Source: an uncultured Actinobaculum sp.
GTDB lineage: Bacteria > Actinomycetota > Actinomycetes > Actinomycetales > Actinomycetaceae
Direction: 5' to 3'
Length of the DNA: 23,020 bases
Assembly (NCBI GenBank): GCA_938020505.1
Contig: CALIHR010000001.1
Span: 1 to 23,020, forward strand
The translations under genes and the position numbers were made by a program. Below the pieces are notes generated by a model that saw nothing but the letters and a program-made list of their open reading frames with translations, was not told where the DNA came from and ran no database searches. Each line of letters starts with the position of its first letter. Position 1 is the stretch's first letter. Shown piece after piece: positions 1 to 7,204 of this stretch.

Positions 1-430
1 CGACGATGGCGTTCCAGGAGACGCTCTCGGCCAGCTCGGGGTCGAAGTAGGAGCGAAGCACGTCCGGCAGAATGTGCATCGTTCCGTCGTCGTCGGCCCG
101 CATGCCCTTGGTCACCGTCAGGAGCTTCTGGCCGGGCTTCATGAGCTTCGAAAGCTGCTCGCCCGCCCATTCGATTCCGAAGGAGTTCACGCCGCACATG
201 ACGACGTCGGCGTCGGCGATCGCCTCGGCGGCCTCTTCCAGCTGGCAGGCCTTGACGCTTTCGTTGACCTTGAGGCCGAGGTCCGGGTGCACGCCCGTCT
301 TCTGGATCGAATCGATGATTTCGCGGTCGAGGAACGTGCCGACGAGGCGAACCTCGTTGCCGTTCTCCGAGGCCGGGAAGGACAGGGCCGTGGCCATGAT
401 CCCCGACCCCAACACTGCAATCTTTGCCAT
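1..430 (-). CDS. GpsA-like NAD(P)-dependent glycerol-3-phosphate dehydrogenase (3' end outside window)
   Basis: Only the first 143 codons are present; the gene runs off the left edge. The protein opens with a Rossmann nucleotide-binding motif (KIAVLGSGIMATAL, residues 3-16), followed by a strand and a VVMCGV segment near residue 82 and TVTKGM near residue 112. This is the order seen in NAD(P)H-dependent glycerol-3-phosphate dehydrogenases, which interconvert dihydroxyacetone phosphate and sn-glycerol-3-phosphate in the cytosol. The start is an ATG with an AAAGGAAG ribosome site just upstream, 46 bp after the araD stop, so it reads as a late gene of the sugar-phosphate operon. The glycine-rich loop differs from the usual GxGxWGTA of housekeeping GpsA (Ile-Met-Ala instead). 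With the catabolic setting, this suggests a specialised paralogue acting on another small phosphate ester. The catalytic domain is not visible. Confidence 0.8.
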   Translation of the reverse strand, partial: MAKIAVLGSGIMATALSFPASENGNEVRLVGTFLDREIIDSIQKTGVHPDLGLKVNESVKACQLEEAAEAIADADVVMCGVNSFGIEWAGEQLSKLMKPGQKLLTVTKGMRADDDGTMHILPDVLRSYFDPELAESVSWNAIV

Positions 431-476
431 ATTGCTTCCTTTCGGGTTGCTGTGCGCGTCGGCGCCGCTCGGGCGC

Positions 477-1178
477 CTAACGCTGACCGTAAACGTTCTG
501 GTATCTCTGGTAAAGCGCGTCGATGTGCTCTTGGGCCACCGGCACGGGGTCGCCGAGCAGCTGGGCCGTCGCGACCGTGCGGGCGACCTCCTCGACCATG
601 GCGGCGGCCTTGACCGCGGCCTCGGCGTCCTTGCCCACGGTGAACGGGCCGTGGTTGGCCATGAGCACCGCAGGCGAGCGCGAGGACCTGAGGGTCTCCA
701 CGATCCCCCGCCCGATCGAATCGTCGCCGATGATCGCGAACGGGCCCACCGGCACCTCGCCGCCGAACTCGTCGCCCATCATCGTCAGAACGCAGGGGAT
801 CGGCCGGTGAAGCGCGGCGAACGCCGTCGCGTAGGTCGAGTGGGTGTGGACCACTCCGCCGACCTCGGGCATGTGCCGGAACACGTATGCCACCGCGGCG
901 GTGTCCGAGGAGGGGCTGAGCGAGGCGGGCGTGCCGTCGTCGATCTTCTCCCCCTCCAGCGTGCACACTGTCATGTTGTCCGGGCTCAGCTCGCTGTAGC
1001 GCACGCCCGAAGGCTTGATGACGAAAAGTTCCGCGCCCGGAACGCGTTCGGACACGTTGCCGGCCGTCCAGACCACGAGGCCGTTGGCGGGCAGCTCGGC
1101 GTGCAGCCGCGCCACCCGCTCCCTCGTGGCCCGGACGGAGGCCTGAACGTCCGGGGAGAGCTCGGACAGGCTGATCAC
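477..1178 (-). CDS. araD: L-ribulose-5-phosphate 4-epimerase (class II aldolase/epimerase)
   Basis: A 233-residue class II aldolase/epimerase. The HTHSTYAT motif supplies zinc ligands His111 and His113, and ANHGPF supplies His176. Asp92 in PSSDT sits 19 residues before His111, the spacing of E. coli AraD Asp76/His95. The C-terminus (LYQRYQNVYGQR) resembles the AraD tail. The family converts L-ribulose 5-phosphate to D-xylulose 5-phosphate in the cytosol, feeding the pentose phosphate pathway. The GTG start overlaps the araB stop as GTGA, so translation is probably coupled to the ribulokinase. Related enzymes act on L-fuculose phosphate or other ketose phosphates, so the in vivo substrate could differ, but the pairing with araB favours the pentose epimerase. 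Confidence 0.9.
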   Translation of the reverse strand: MISLSELSPDVQASVRATRERVARLHAELPANGLVVWTAGNVSERVPGAELFVIKPSGVRYSELSPDNMTVCTLEGEKIDDGTPASLSPSSDTAAVAYVFRHMPEVGGVVHTHSTYATAFAALHRPIPCVLTMMGDEFGGEVPVGPFAIIGDDSIGRGIVETLRSSRSPAVLMANHGPFTVGKDAEAAVKAAAMVEEVARTVATAQLLGDPVPVAQEHIDALYQRYQNVYGQR

Positions 1179-2857
1179 TGCTCGGCGTCCCTGTCGCGGT
1201 AGATGCGCGCGCGGATGTCCTTCAGCCGGTGCATGGGCGAAACGCCGTTGTAGCGGCCGAAGAAATCGTGCAGCTCCTTGTAGATCTCGTAAACCTCGTC
1301 GTAGCGGGCGGAGGCTTCGAGATTCGGCTCGTAGGCGCGCTTCTCCACCGAGGACATCGCGTCGGCGGCGGCGAAGACGTCCGGGTAGACGCCGGCCGCG
1401 ACCGCGGCGAACACGGCCGAGCCCAGCGCGCCGGTCTGCTCGGCCGTGGAGACCGAGATCGGGCGGCGGGTGATGTCCGAGAGCATCTGCATGTAGTACG
1501 AGTTCTTGAGCAGGCCGCCGGCGGCGACGATCTCGTCGACCTTGATCCCGTGCTCCTCGAAGTTGTCGATGATGACGCGGCAGCCGAAGGCCGTCGCCTC
1601 AAGGAGGGCGCGGTAGACGTCCTCGGGCGCGGTGGTCAGCGTCTGGCCGACGACGAGGCCGGAGAGCCGGGCGTCCGCGAGGATCGAACGGTTGCCGTTG
1701 TGCCAGTCGAGGGCGACGAGGCCGTGCTCGCCGATCTCCTGGCCCTTCGACTTCTCCACGAGCAGGTCGTGGACCGAGACGCCGCGCGCCTTCGCCTCCT
1801 CCGCGTAGGAGCCCGGCACGCAGTTGTCGACGAACCACGCGAAGATGTCGCCGACGGCCGTCTGGCCGCCCTCGAATCCCCAGTAGCCGTCCACGGCGCC
1901 GCCGTCGACGATCCCGAACACGCCGGGGCAGTCGCGGTATTCCTCGCCGTTGAGCACGTAGCACGACGACGTGCCCAGGATCGCGGTGAGCTGGCCCGGG
2001 CGGACGGCGTTCGCGCCGGCGACGACGACGTGCGCGTCGATGTTGCCGGAGGCGACGGCGATGCCCTCGGGCAGGCCCGTCAGCTCGGCCATCTCCTTCG
2101 TCAGGCCGCCGACCTTCGCGCCGAGCGGGAGGACGGGGGCGCTCATCTTCTCCTCGAAGACGCGGCCGAACCCGGGCTTGACGGCCTCGAGGTACTCGAA
2201 GGAGGGGTACTTCCCGTCCTGGAGCATGCGCTTGTAGCCGGAGTCGCCGGCGGCCTGGGTCAGGGTCCCGGTCAGCTTCCAGGTGAGCCAGTCGAGGAGG
2301 TTGCACACGACGTCGGCCTCTTCATAGACCTCGGGCGCCATCTCGAAGACCTCGAGGACCTTCGGCAGGAGCAGCTCGGAGGAGAGCACCCCGCCGTAGC
2401 GGCCGAGCCACTCCTCGCGGCGCGCCTCGGCGACCTTCACCAGCCGCGTGGCCTGATCCTGGGCGCCGTGGTGCTTCCACAGCTTGACGTAGGCGTGGAT
2501 GTTGTTCTCAAAGCCGGGCTTCTCGCACAGCGGCACGCCGTCCTTGTCGGTGAAGAACACCGTCGCCGACGTCGCGTCGACGCCGATGCCCACGATGTCG
2601 GCCGGGTCCACCCCGGCGGCCTTGACCGCGGCGGGAACCGACTCGCGCAGCACCTTGACGTAATCGGCCGGGTTCTGCAGCGCGAATTCAGGCGGAAGGG
2701 TCTGATTGTCGCCGGCGGTCAGGGTGCGGTCCATGACGCCGTGGGGGTATTCGGTCACGTGCGTGCCGAGCTGCTCGCCCGTCGCGGCGTCCACGACGAT
2801 GGCGCGGCCGGAGAGCGTTCCGTAGTCGATGCCGACGATGTATTTCTTATCGGACAT
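1175..2857 (-). CDS. araB: L-ribulokinase (FGGY family)
   Basis: A 560-residue FGGY sugar kinase of normal AraB length. The N-terminal ATP-binding fold starts KYIVGIDYGTLSGR (residues 5-18), followed by PHGVMD and GIGVDATSATVFFTD (90-104), all typical of ribulokinases. The probable catalytic aspartate is Asp274 in ASGNIDAHVVVAG, and ILGTSSCYVL (293-302) is the second-domain phosphate-binding strand. It phosphorylates L-ribulose (often D-ribulose too) with ATP. The ATG has an AAGGAG site 8 nt upstream, 108 bp after araM. The 3' end overlaps araD by 4 bp. No araA isomerase is visible to make L-ribulose, so the ketose must come from an isomerase outside the window, from uptake, or from oxidation of a pentitol. 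Confidence 0.93.
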   Translation of the reverse strand: MSDKKYIVGIDYGTLSGRAIVVDAATGEQLGTHVTEYPHGVMDRTLTAGDNQTLPPEFALQNPADYVKVLRESVPAAVKAAGVDPADIVGIGVDATSATVFFTDKDGVPLCEKPGFENNIHAYVKLWKHHGAQDQATRLVKVAEARREEWLGRYGGVLSSELLLPKVLEVFEMAPEVYEEADVVCNLLDWLTWKLTGTLTQAAGDSGYKRMLQDGKYPSFEYLEAVKPGFGRVFEEKMSAPVLPLGAKVGGLTKEMAELTGLPEGIAVASGNIDAHVVVAGANAVRPGQLTAILGTSSCYVLNGEEYRDCPGVFGIVDGGAVDGYWGFEGGQTAVGDIFAWFVDNCVPGSYAEEAKARGVSVHDLLVEKSKGQEIGEHGLVALDWHNGNRSILADARLSGLVVGQTLTTAPEDVYRALLEATAFGCRVIIDNFEEHGIKVDEIVAAGGLLKNSYYMQMLSDITRRPISVSTAEQTGALGSAVFAAVAAGVYPDVFAAADAMSSVEKRAYEPNLEASARYDEVYEIYKELHDFFGRYNGVSPMHRLKDIRARIYRDRDAEQ

Positions 2858-2912
2858 ATGTTTTCTCCTTGGGTTAGGGGAAGAAAGGGAATGCGGACAG
2901 CGGGGTCCGAGG

Positions 2913-2962
2913 GACCGAGCGGCCGGCCAAAGAGCCGGGCCGAGCGGCAGGTCCGAGGCGCC
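2913..2962. repeat. Degenerate 25-bp tandem repeat, two units
   Basis: Two adjacent units (2913-2937 and 2938-2962) share the core CCGAGCGGC at a 25-bp period. They lie immediately after the araM stop codon, in the araM-araB gap. Similarity is clear only over the first 14 bases, so this is one of the weaker arrays in the window. The remainder of the 108-bp gap holds only the araB ribosome site. Confidence 0.4.
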
Positions 2963-2965
2963 GGG

Positions 2966-4333
2966 TCACTCCGCGGGGCGCCGGTGCCGGCCCCAGAAGC
3001 CCTCGGGCGAGAACAGCTTCTCGACGACGGCGTCGTAGACCCCCAGGTCGGTGAGGATGTCGAAGACGGTGTAGCGGTCGCGGATCATCTGAGCCTTGAA
3101 GTGGGTCTCGCGGAAGCGGTCCCAATCGATCTCGATGAGCTCGGGATGGTAGGGCGCGCCCACCGTCTTCAGGCGGTCCATGACCTCTTCGGGCGCCATG
3201 AGCTGGGCGCGCAGCCTCTCGCGCAGCTCGGGCCACTTCTCCTTGAGCAGCTCGATGCGGGCGACGAGCTCTTCGCCCTCGGTCCTCTTCTTGAGGGAGT
3301 GGCGCACGGCCTCCTCCTGCATGCGCGGCTTGAGGGCGGCGCGCACCTGGGATTCGACCTGCTCGGGGCTCTTGACGGCCGCGAGCGCGCGATCGACGTC
3401 GAAGTCCTCGGCCTCCATCTTGAGGAACTCCTCCCAGATGGCGCACGAGGCGACCGTTCCCACGCCGACCTTGAATCCGTGCGAAAGCGGGGGCTCCCAA
3501 TCCAGCCCGTGGCCTTCCATCTCCCACACGTGGGAGAACTGGTGGCCGGCGCCGGAGGCCGAACGCGAGGACTGGCCGGCCTGCATCGCGAGGCCGGACA
3601 TGAGGTTGCCCTCCATGAGGCCCTCGATGGCCTTCTTGTCGCCGTTCCCGATGGCTTCGGGGTCGGCGAGGGAGCCGCGCAGCGGGCCTTGGACCATGTT
3701 CCACACGTACTCGTTGATCGGTTCGATTCCCAGGGCGTCGGCGAGGATCCAGTCCGCGCCGGCCGGGATCTTTTCGATGAGGTCGCCGTATCCGGTGGCG
3801 GTCAGGCGCTTGGGCGCGTTGCACACGACGTCGTTGTCCGCGACCAGGCCGGCGGGGCCGGGGCACGAGCGGGTGATCTTGAAGCCGTCGCGGGATATGG
3901 ACGCGCCGAAGGCGGCGAAGCCGTCGACCGAGGCGGCCGTGCACACGTTCATGTACGGGCGGCCGAGCTCGCCGGAGGCCAGCTTGGCGATGTCGTTGAG
4001 CGTGCCCGATCCGATCGAGCACACGACGGTGTTCTCGAGCGGCTCGATGTGGTTGCGCAGGATTTCGACGTTCTTGTAGTCGCCGTATAGCGTGGGCTTT
4101 CCGGGGAAAACATACGGCTCTTGGGCGAATTCGACCCCTGCGGCCTTGAGGGAGGCGACCACTTCCTCGCCGGTCGCGCCGAAGGTGTTTTCGTCTGCCA
4201 CGACGAGAGCCTTCGCCCCCGGGAACAGCTTGGCGAACATTTCGCCCGTCTGACTGGTGACGCCGTCGCCGAAGACGATGTCCTTCGTCTCGACGGCCGT
4301 CTTGAGGGCCTTTTCGATGAGATCGCTCGACAT
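2966..4333 (-). CDS. araM: sn-glycerol-1-phosphate dehydrogenase, AraM/EgsA type
   Basis: A 455-residue member of the iron-containing alcohol/glycerol-1-phosphate dehydrogenase fold. The nucleotide loop is SIGSGTLND (residues 106-114). The metal-binding residues expected for the family are visible as Asp184 (GYGDLIEK), His264 (GAGHQFSHVWEM) and His285 (LSHGFKVG). AraM of Bacillus subtilis reversibly reduces dihydroxyacetone phosphate to sn-glycerol 1-phosphate and lies in its arabinose operon, so the setting here matches. The start is an ATG preceded by GAAGAGGA, 205 bp downstream of the FGGY kinase stop. Here the enzyme may instead oxidise a polyol phosphate during catabolism. It and the GpsA-like gene at 1-430 together could link both glycerol phosphate enantiomers through dihydroxyacetone phosphate. 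Confidence 0.88.
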   Translation of the reverse strand: MSSDLIEKALKTAVETKDIVFGDGVTSQTGEMFAKLFPGAKALVVADENTFGATGEEVVASLKAAGVEFAQEPYVFPGKPTLYGDYKNVEILRNHIEPLENTVVCSIGSGTLNDIAKLASGELGRPYMNVCTAASVDGFAAFGASISRDGFKITRSCPGPAGLVADNDVVCNAPKRLTATGYGDLIEKIPAGADWILADALGIEPINEYVWNMVQGPLRGSLADPEAIGNGDKKAIEGLMEGNLMSGLAMQAGQSSRSASGAGHQFSHVWEMEGHGLDWEPPLSHGFKVGVGTVASCAIWEEFLKMEAEDFDVDRALAAVKSPEQVESQVRAALKPRMQEEAVRHSLKKRTEGEELVARIELLKEKWPELRERLRAQLMAPEEVMDRLKTVGAPYHPELIEIDWDRFRETHFKAQMIRDRYTVFDILTDLGVYDAVVEKLFSPEGFWGRHRRPAE

Positions 4334-4382
4334 TGTTCTATCCTCTTCCCTTTCGAGCCTTCCGGACCTGGCGTGAAGCTTT

Positions 4383-4404
4383 GCGGCCTTCCGCGGGAAG
4401 CCGC
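4383..4404. other. Intergenic hairpin upstream of araM
   Basis: GCGGC and TTCC pair with GGAA and GCCGC around a 3-nt loop, with one bulged C: nine pairs in 22 bp. It lies 50 bp before the araM start in the kinase-araM gap. It has no U-run, so processing or mRNA stability is likelier than termination. Confidence 0.45.
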
Positions 4405-4405
4405 G

Positions 4406-4472
4406 AAACCTGCCGCGCGAATCCCAAAACTTTCCGCGCGAGGCCTTTCAAACTTACTGCGCAAGGCCCTTT
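4406..4472. repeat. Degenerate ~22-bp tandem repeat, three units
   Basis: Three units begin with AAAC at 4406, 4427 and 4450 (spacings 21 and 23). They share an AAACYT...CGCGCGA...CC pattern, decaying in the third copy. A weaker earlier unit may begin near 4377. The array fills the middle of the 205-bp gap between the FGGY kinase and araM. It does not resemble the other repeats in the window. Confidence 0.5.
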
Positions 4473-4498
4473 CGGCTCTGTGGTTGAACTTGTGATGC

Positions 4499-4532
4499 GG
4501 CCCGGGGCCCTCCTGAAGGAAAGCCCCGGGCC
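4499..4532. other. Perfect 10-bp GC hairpin after the FGGY kinase stop
   Basis: GGCCCGGGGC (4499-4508) pairs perfectly with GCCCCGGGCC (4523-4532). The 14-nt loop can itself form a short TCCT/AGGA stem. It begins 7 bp beyond the kinase stop codon in the direction of transcription. No T-run follows on the minus strand, so it is either an incomplete terminator or a 3'-end stabiliser separating kinase and araM expression. Confidence 0.55.
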
Positions 4533-4538
4533 TGTGGA

Positions 4539-6137
4539 TCATTCGGCTGCTGCGTGCTCGGCGGCGACGTGGTCGACCGTCTCGTGAATGAGGCCTTGCA
4601 CCAGCGGGAACTGCTTGCAGTACTGATCGGCGTAGAACTTGTACTGCTCGTGCCTCTCGGCGTCGGGCTCGATGCGCTCGCGCTCGTGGACCATCGCGTC
4701 GGCGGCCTCCTGGACCGATCCGTACAGGCCCGCCCCGGCGGCGGCGAGGATGCACGAGCCGAGGGTGACGGCGTCGCCCACCTCGGTCAGGGTGATCGGG
4801 ACGCCGGTGACGTCGGAGTGCATCTGCGTCCACATAAGGGATTTCGTCGCGCCTCCGCAGGCCACGAACTCCTCGACCTGGAATCCGGCCTCGCGCAGCT
4901 TGCGCAGGTTGGCTTCGACGCCGTAGCAGACGGCCTCCTGGATGGCGCGGTACATGTGCTCGCGGCTGTGGGCGAGCGACAGCCCCGTAAAGACGCCGCG
5001 GGCCTTGGAGTCGGAGTAGGGCGTGCGGTTGCCCTGGAAGAACTCGTTGATGACGAGGCCGTCGCATCCGATCGGGATGTCCGCCGAACGCTGGTTGAGG
5101 ATGTCGTAGGCGTTGAGGCCGGTCTGCTCGGCCGCCAGGTTGATGTCGGGGCAGAAGTTGTCCTTGAACCACTTGAGCACGGACCCGGAGGAGACCAGCG
5201 AGATCTCGACCGTGTACTGGCCTGGGACGACGCCGTCGGTGTAGCCGCCGAAGAAGCCGGGGCCGGAGACGGGGTCGGGCGACTGGCCGGACATGACGTG
5301 CGAGGAGCCGGTCACCAGCGACATCTTGCCCGGGCGCAGCACGTTGAGGCCGATCTGGCCGTGCCACGCGTCGCCGCCTCCTTGGGCGACGGGCGTGCCG
5401 GGAATGAGGTCGAGGGCCTCGGCGGCGGACTTCGACAGCCCGCCGACGAGCACGCCCAGATCGTTGACCACGGTGGGGAGCTTGTCGAAGACGTCGCCCG
5501 CGCCGGCCTCTTCGTAGAGGTCGACGGGCCAGCCGCCGTTGTCGCGGTCGTAGTACATGCGGTGGGCGGCCGTGTTGATGTTCTGCGTCCACTCGCCGGT
5601 CAGCTTGAAGGTCAGCCAGTCGGGCGCGTCGACCAGACGGTAGGCCTTGTCGTAGGTCTCGCGCTCGTTCTCGCGCAGCCATGCGGCCTTGAAGGGGAAC
5701 CACTCGGCGGTCGGCGGCAGCGTGCCGTTTCCGGTGTACCTCCGGGCGGGGGACTTCGTGTCGACGACGCGGGCCGCCTGCTCGGTGGCTCGAACGTCCA
5801 TCCACATGATCGCCGGGCGCAGAGCTTCGCCGCCGTGGTCGAGGGCGACGACGGTCATCGTCGTCGCGTCATAGGAAAGGCCCTTGATCTCGTGGGGCTG
5901 GACGCCCGAGCGCTGCATGACGTTGTGAACCGAGGCGCGAAGGGCGTTCCACCAGTCGGTGGGCGACTGCTCGGCCCAGCCCGGCGCCGGGTGCGTGGTC
6001 TTGTAAGCCGTCGCCGCGAATGCCACGGGCGCTCCGGTGAGATCGAAGATCCCGACTCGACACGACTCCGTGCCGAAGTCGATGCCCATGACGTAGGGGC
6101 CGCCGGTGAGTGAGTTGGTGTTGTTGAAAACAGACAA
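4539..6137 (-). CDS. FGGY-family carbohydrate kinase (xylulokinase/ribulokinase-like, specificity unknown)
   Basis: A 532-residue FGGY kinase. The TTG start at 6137 is chosen because GGAGG lies 5 nt before it (6143-6147) and the ATP-binding strand VMGIDFGTESCRVG follows at residues 16-29. The open frame continues upstream only through the HAD gene, and that stretch is not kinase-like. Other marks are WAEQSPTDWW (54-63), MWMDVRA (111-117), the catalytic-Asp segment GGGDAWHG (253-260, Asp256) and VTGSSHV. It is clearly distinct from the AraB at 1175-2857, so the operon carries two different ketose or polyol kinases. Substrates in this branch include D-xylulose, D-ribulose and tetritols, and I cannot choose among them. 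It starts 38 bp after the HAD stop. Confidence 0.85.
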   Translation of the reverse strand: MSVFNNTNSLTGGPYVMGIDFGTESCRVGIFDLTGAPVAFAATAYKTTHPAPGWAEQSPTDWWNALRASVHNVMQRSGVQPHEIKGLSYDATTMTVVALDHGGEALRPAIMWMDVRATEQAARVVDTKSPARRYTGNGTLPPTAEWFPFKAAWLRENERETYDKAYRLVDAPDWLTFKLTGEWTQNINTAAHRMYYDRDNGGWPVDLYEEAGAGDVFDKLPTVVNDLGVLVGGLSKSAAEALDLIPGTPVAQGGGDAWHGQIGLNVLRPGKMSLVTGSSHVMSGQSPDPVSGPGFFGGYTDGVVPGQYTVEISLVSSGSVLKWFKDNFCPDINLAAEQTGLNAYDILNQRSADIPIGCDGLVINEFFQGNRTPYSDSKARGVFTGLSLAHSREHMYRAIQEAVCYGVEANLRKLREAGFQVEEFVACGGATKSLMWTQMHSDVTGVPITLTEVGDAVTLGSCILAAAGAGLYGSVQEAADAMVHERERIEPDAERHEQYKFYADQYCKQFPLVQGLIHETVDHVAAEHAAAE

Positions 6138-6142
6138 GGAAA

Positions 6143-6147
6143 CCTCC
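6143..6147 (-). promoter_or_regulatory. Ribosome-binding site that fixes a TTG start
   Basis: GGAGG on the minus strand, 5 nt upstream of TTG at 6137. There is no ATG or GTG between this site and the conserved DFGTES motif that has comparable spacing, so it decides the FGGY kinase start. Confidence 0.7.
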
Positions 6148-6175
6148 GCGCTGAAGTTCGTATGTGTTTGACAGT

Positions 6176-7024
6176 TCACTCGTCCGCGTCGGACCAGCCC
6201 CATTCGAGGCGGACGGCCTCGGGAATGAGATGGTCGATGCGATCGAGGACGAATGTGGGTTGATCGGCCGGATCCAGGGCCTCGGCCTCTTCCAGCGTCG
6301 AATCGCCGGTCAGAAGCAGGCACGAGACCATGTTCGTTTTGATGGCCATGCCGATGTCGGTCATGAGGCGGTCGCCCACCATCATGCAGTTGGTCGGATC
6401 GACGTCCAAGCCGTCGATCGCCGCCGAAAGCATGGTGGCCTCGGGCTTGCCCATGTTCGCCTGGCACTTGGCCCCGGTGCAGGCTTCGATGGCCGCCACG
6501 ATGGTGGCGGCGTCGGGTTCGCCGCGCCCGCCCGGGAAGGGGCAGTAGCGGTCGGGGTTGGTCGTGATGAGGAACGCCCTCTTGTGGAACCAGATGGCGT
6601 CGAACGCGATCTGGAGCTTCCGATATTCGAAGGTCCGGTCGTAGGAGGCGATGACAATGTCGATCTTCTCCGGGTCCTCGCTCATGGCGATGCCCGCCTC
6701 CGAGAGCGCCTTCTTGAGGGGCTCTTCGGAGATGGGGAAGACGACGGCGTCGGGATGGTTCGCCTTGAGCCAGCGGACCGTTGTGACGACGGTGTTGGCG
6801 ATCTCCTCAATCGGCGTGGGGATCCCCAGTTTCCCGAGCTTTTCCAGGTAAAGCTGCGGGTCCTTCGTCGGGTTGTTCGACAGGAAGCGCACGGGCCTTC
6901 CCAGCTCGCGCAGTCCTTCGATGAGCCGCTTGGCGCCGGGCAACAGGTCGTCACCCAAATAAATGGTGCCGTCCATGTCGAAAATGTAGGCGTCGTAGAG
7001 CCTGTCAGGAGATGTGCGCTTCAC
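6176..7024 (-). CDS. HAD-superfamily sugar phosphatase, AraL/NagD type
   Basis: A 282-residue phosphatase. Motif I is FDMDGT (Asp16 nucleophile, Asp18 acid/base), motif II is LSNN (48-51), motif III Lys is in MGKPEA (Lys193), and motif IV is VGDRLMTD (Asp218, Asp223). The large C2 cap between residues about 85 and 185, with TTNPD at 154-158, is that of NagD/AraL/pNPPase enzymes. AraL in the B. subtilis arabinose operon hydrolyses a range of sugar phosphates and is thought to relieve their toxic build-up. A similar clearing role fits between two kinases and several phosphate-processing enzymes. The GTG start has GAGAGG upstream. The gene lies 180 bp after the membrane-protein gene, with hairpins between. 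Its true substrate is unknown. Confidence 0.87.
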   Translation of the reverse strand: MKRTSPDRLYDAYIFDMDGTIYLGDDLLPGAKRLIEGLRELGRPVRFLSNNPTKDPQLYLEKLGKLGIPTPIEEIANTVVTTVRWLKANHPDAVVFPISEEPLKKALSEAGIAMSEDPEKIDIVIASYDRTFEYRKLQIAFDAIWFHKRAFLITTNPDRYCPFPGGRGEPDAATIVAAIEACTGAKCQANMGKPEATMLSAAIDGLDVDPTNCMMVGDRLMTDIGMAIKTNMVSCLLLTGDSTLEEAEALDPADQPTFVLDRIDHLIPEAVRLEWGWSDADE

Positions 7025-7082
7025 TGCGTTCCTCTCTCAAGTCTTCCGGATTTCGAATTCCGCCCCTGTGCTTCAGCCCGCG

Positions 7083-7113
7083 CTTCGACCATTGGCGTGA
7101 CAATGGCTCGAAG
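7083..7113. other. Hairpin in the membrane protein-HAD gap
   Basis: CTTCGACCATTG (7083-7094) pairs with CAATGG and TCGAAG (7101-7113) around a 6-nt loop with one bulged C: twelve pairs. It lies between the HAD start and the larger GC hairpin at 7152-7187. Confidence 0.5.
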
Positions 7114-7153
7114 TGCGTGAGTTTGAAGCGCGTGACTTTTTGAAGCGTGGGCC
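7110..7153. repeat. Degenerate ~16-bp tandem repeat, three units
   Basis: Units GAAGTGCGTGAGTTT (7110-7124), GAAGCGCGTGACTTTTT (7125-7141) and GAAGCGTGGGCC (7142-7153). They are adjacent and share GAAGYGYG plus a T-run in the first two. They fill part of the 180-bp gap between the membrane protein and HAD genes. Confidence 0.5.
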
Positions 7154-7187
7154 TCGGACCGGGGCGGGTTGCTACCCCGGCCCGAGG
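7152..7187. terminator. Strong GC hairpin downstream of the membrane protein gene
   Basis: CCTCGGACCGGGG (7152-7164) pairs with CCCCGGCCCGAGG (7175-7187): 13 pairs including one G-T wobble, with a 10-nt loop. It is 17 bp beyond the stop of the membrane-protein gene on the minus strand. The transcript side has no U-run, so it may be a partial terminator or 3'-stabilising structure that sets the rpiB-transporter part of the operon apart from the enzymes. Confidence 0.5.
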
Positions 7188-7204
7188 GGCTTTTGAAACG
7201 GCTT

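Noticed and set aside
1229..4090. Open frame of about 950 codons on the plus strand opposite araB and araM
   Set aside because: The translation is rich in Arg, Gly, Asp and Val without motifs and spans two real genes and their gap; it is a high-GC shadow frame.
6138..6467. 110-codon upstream extension of the FGGY kinase
   Set aside because: It overlaps the HAD gene in another frame, lacks kinase homology, and the GGAGG-TTG pair at 6147-6135 gives a sound start.
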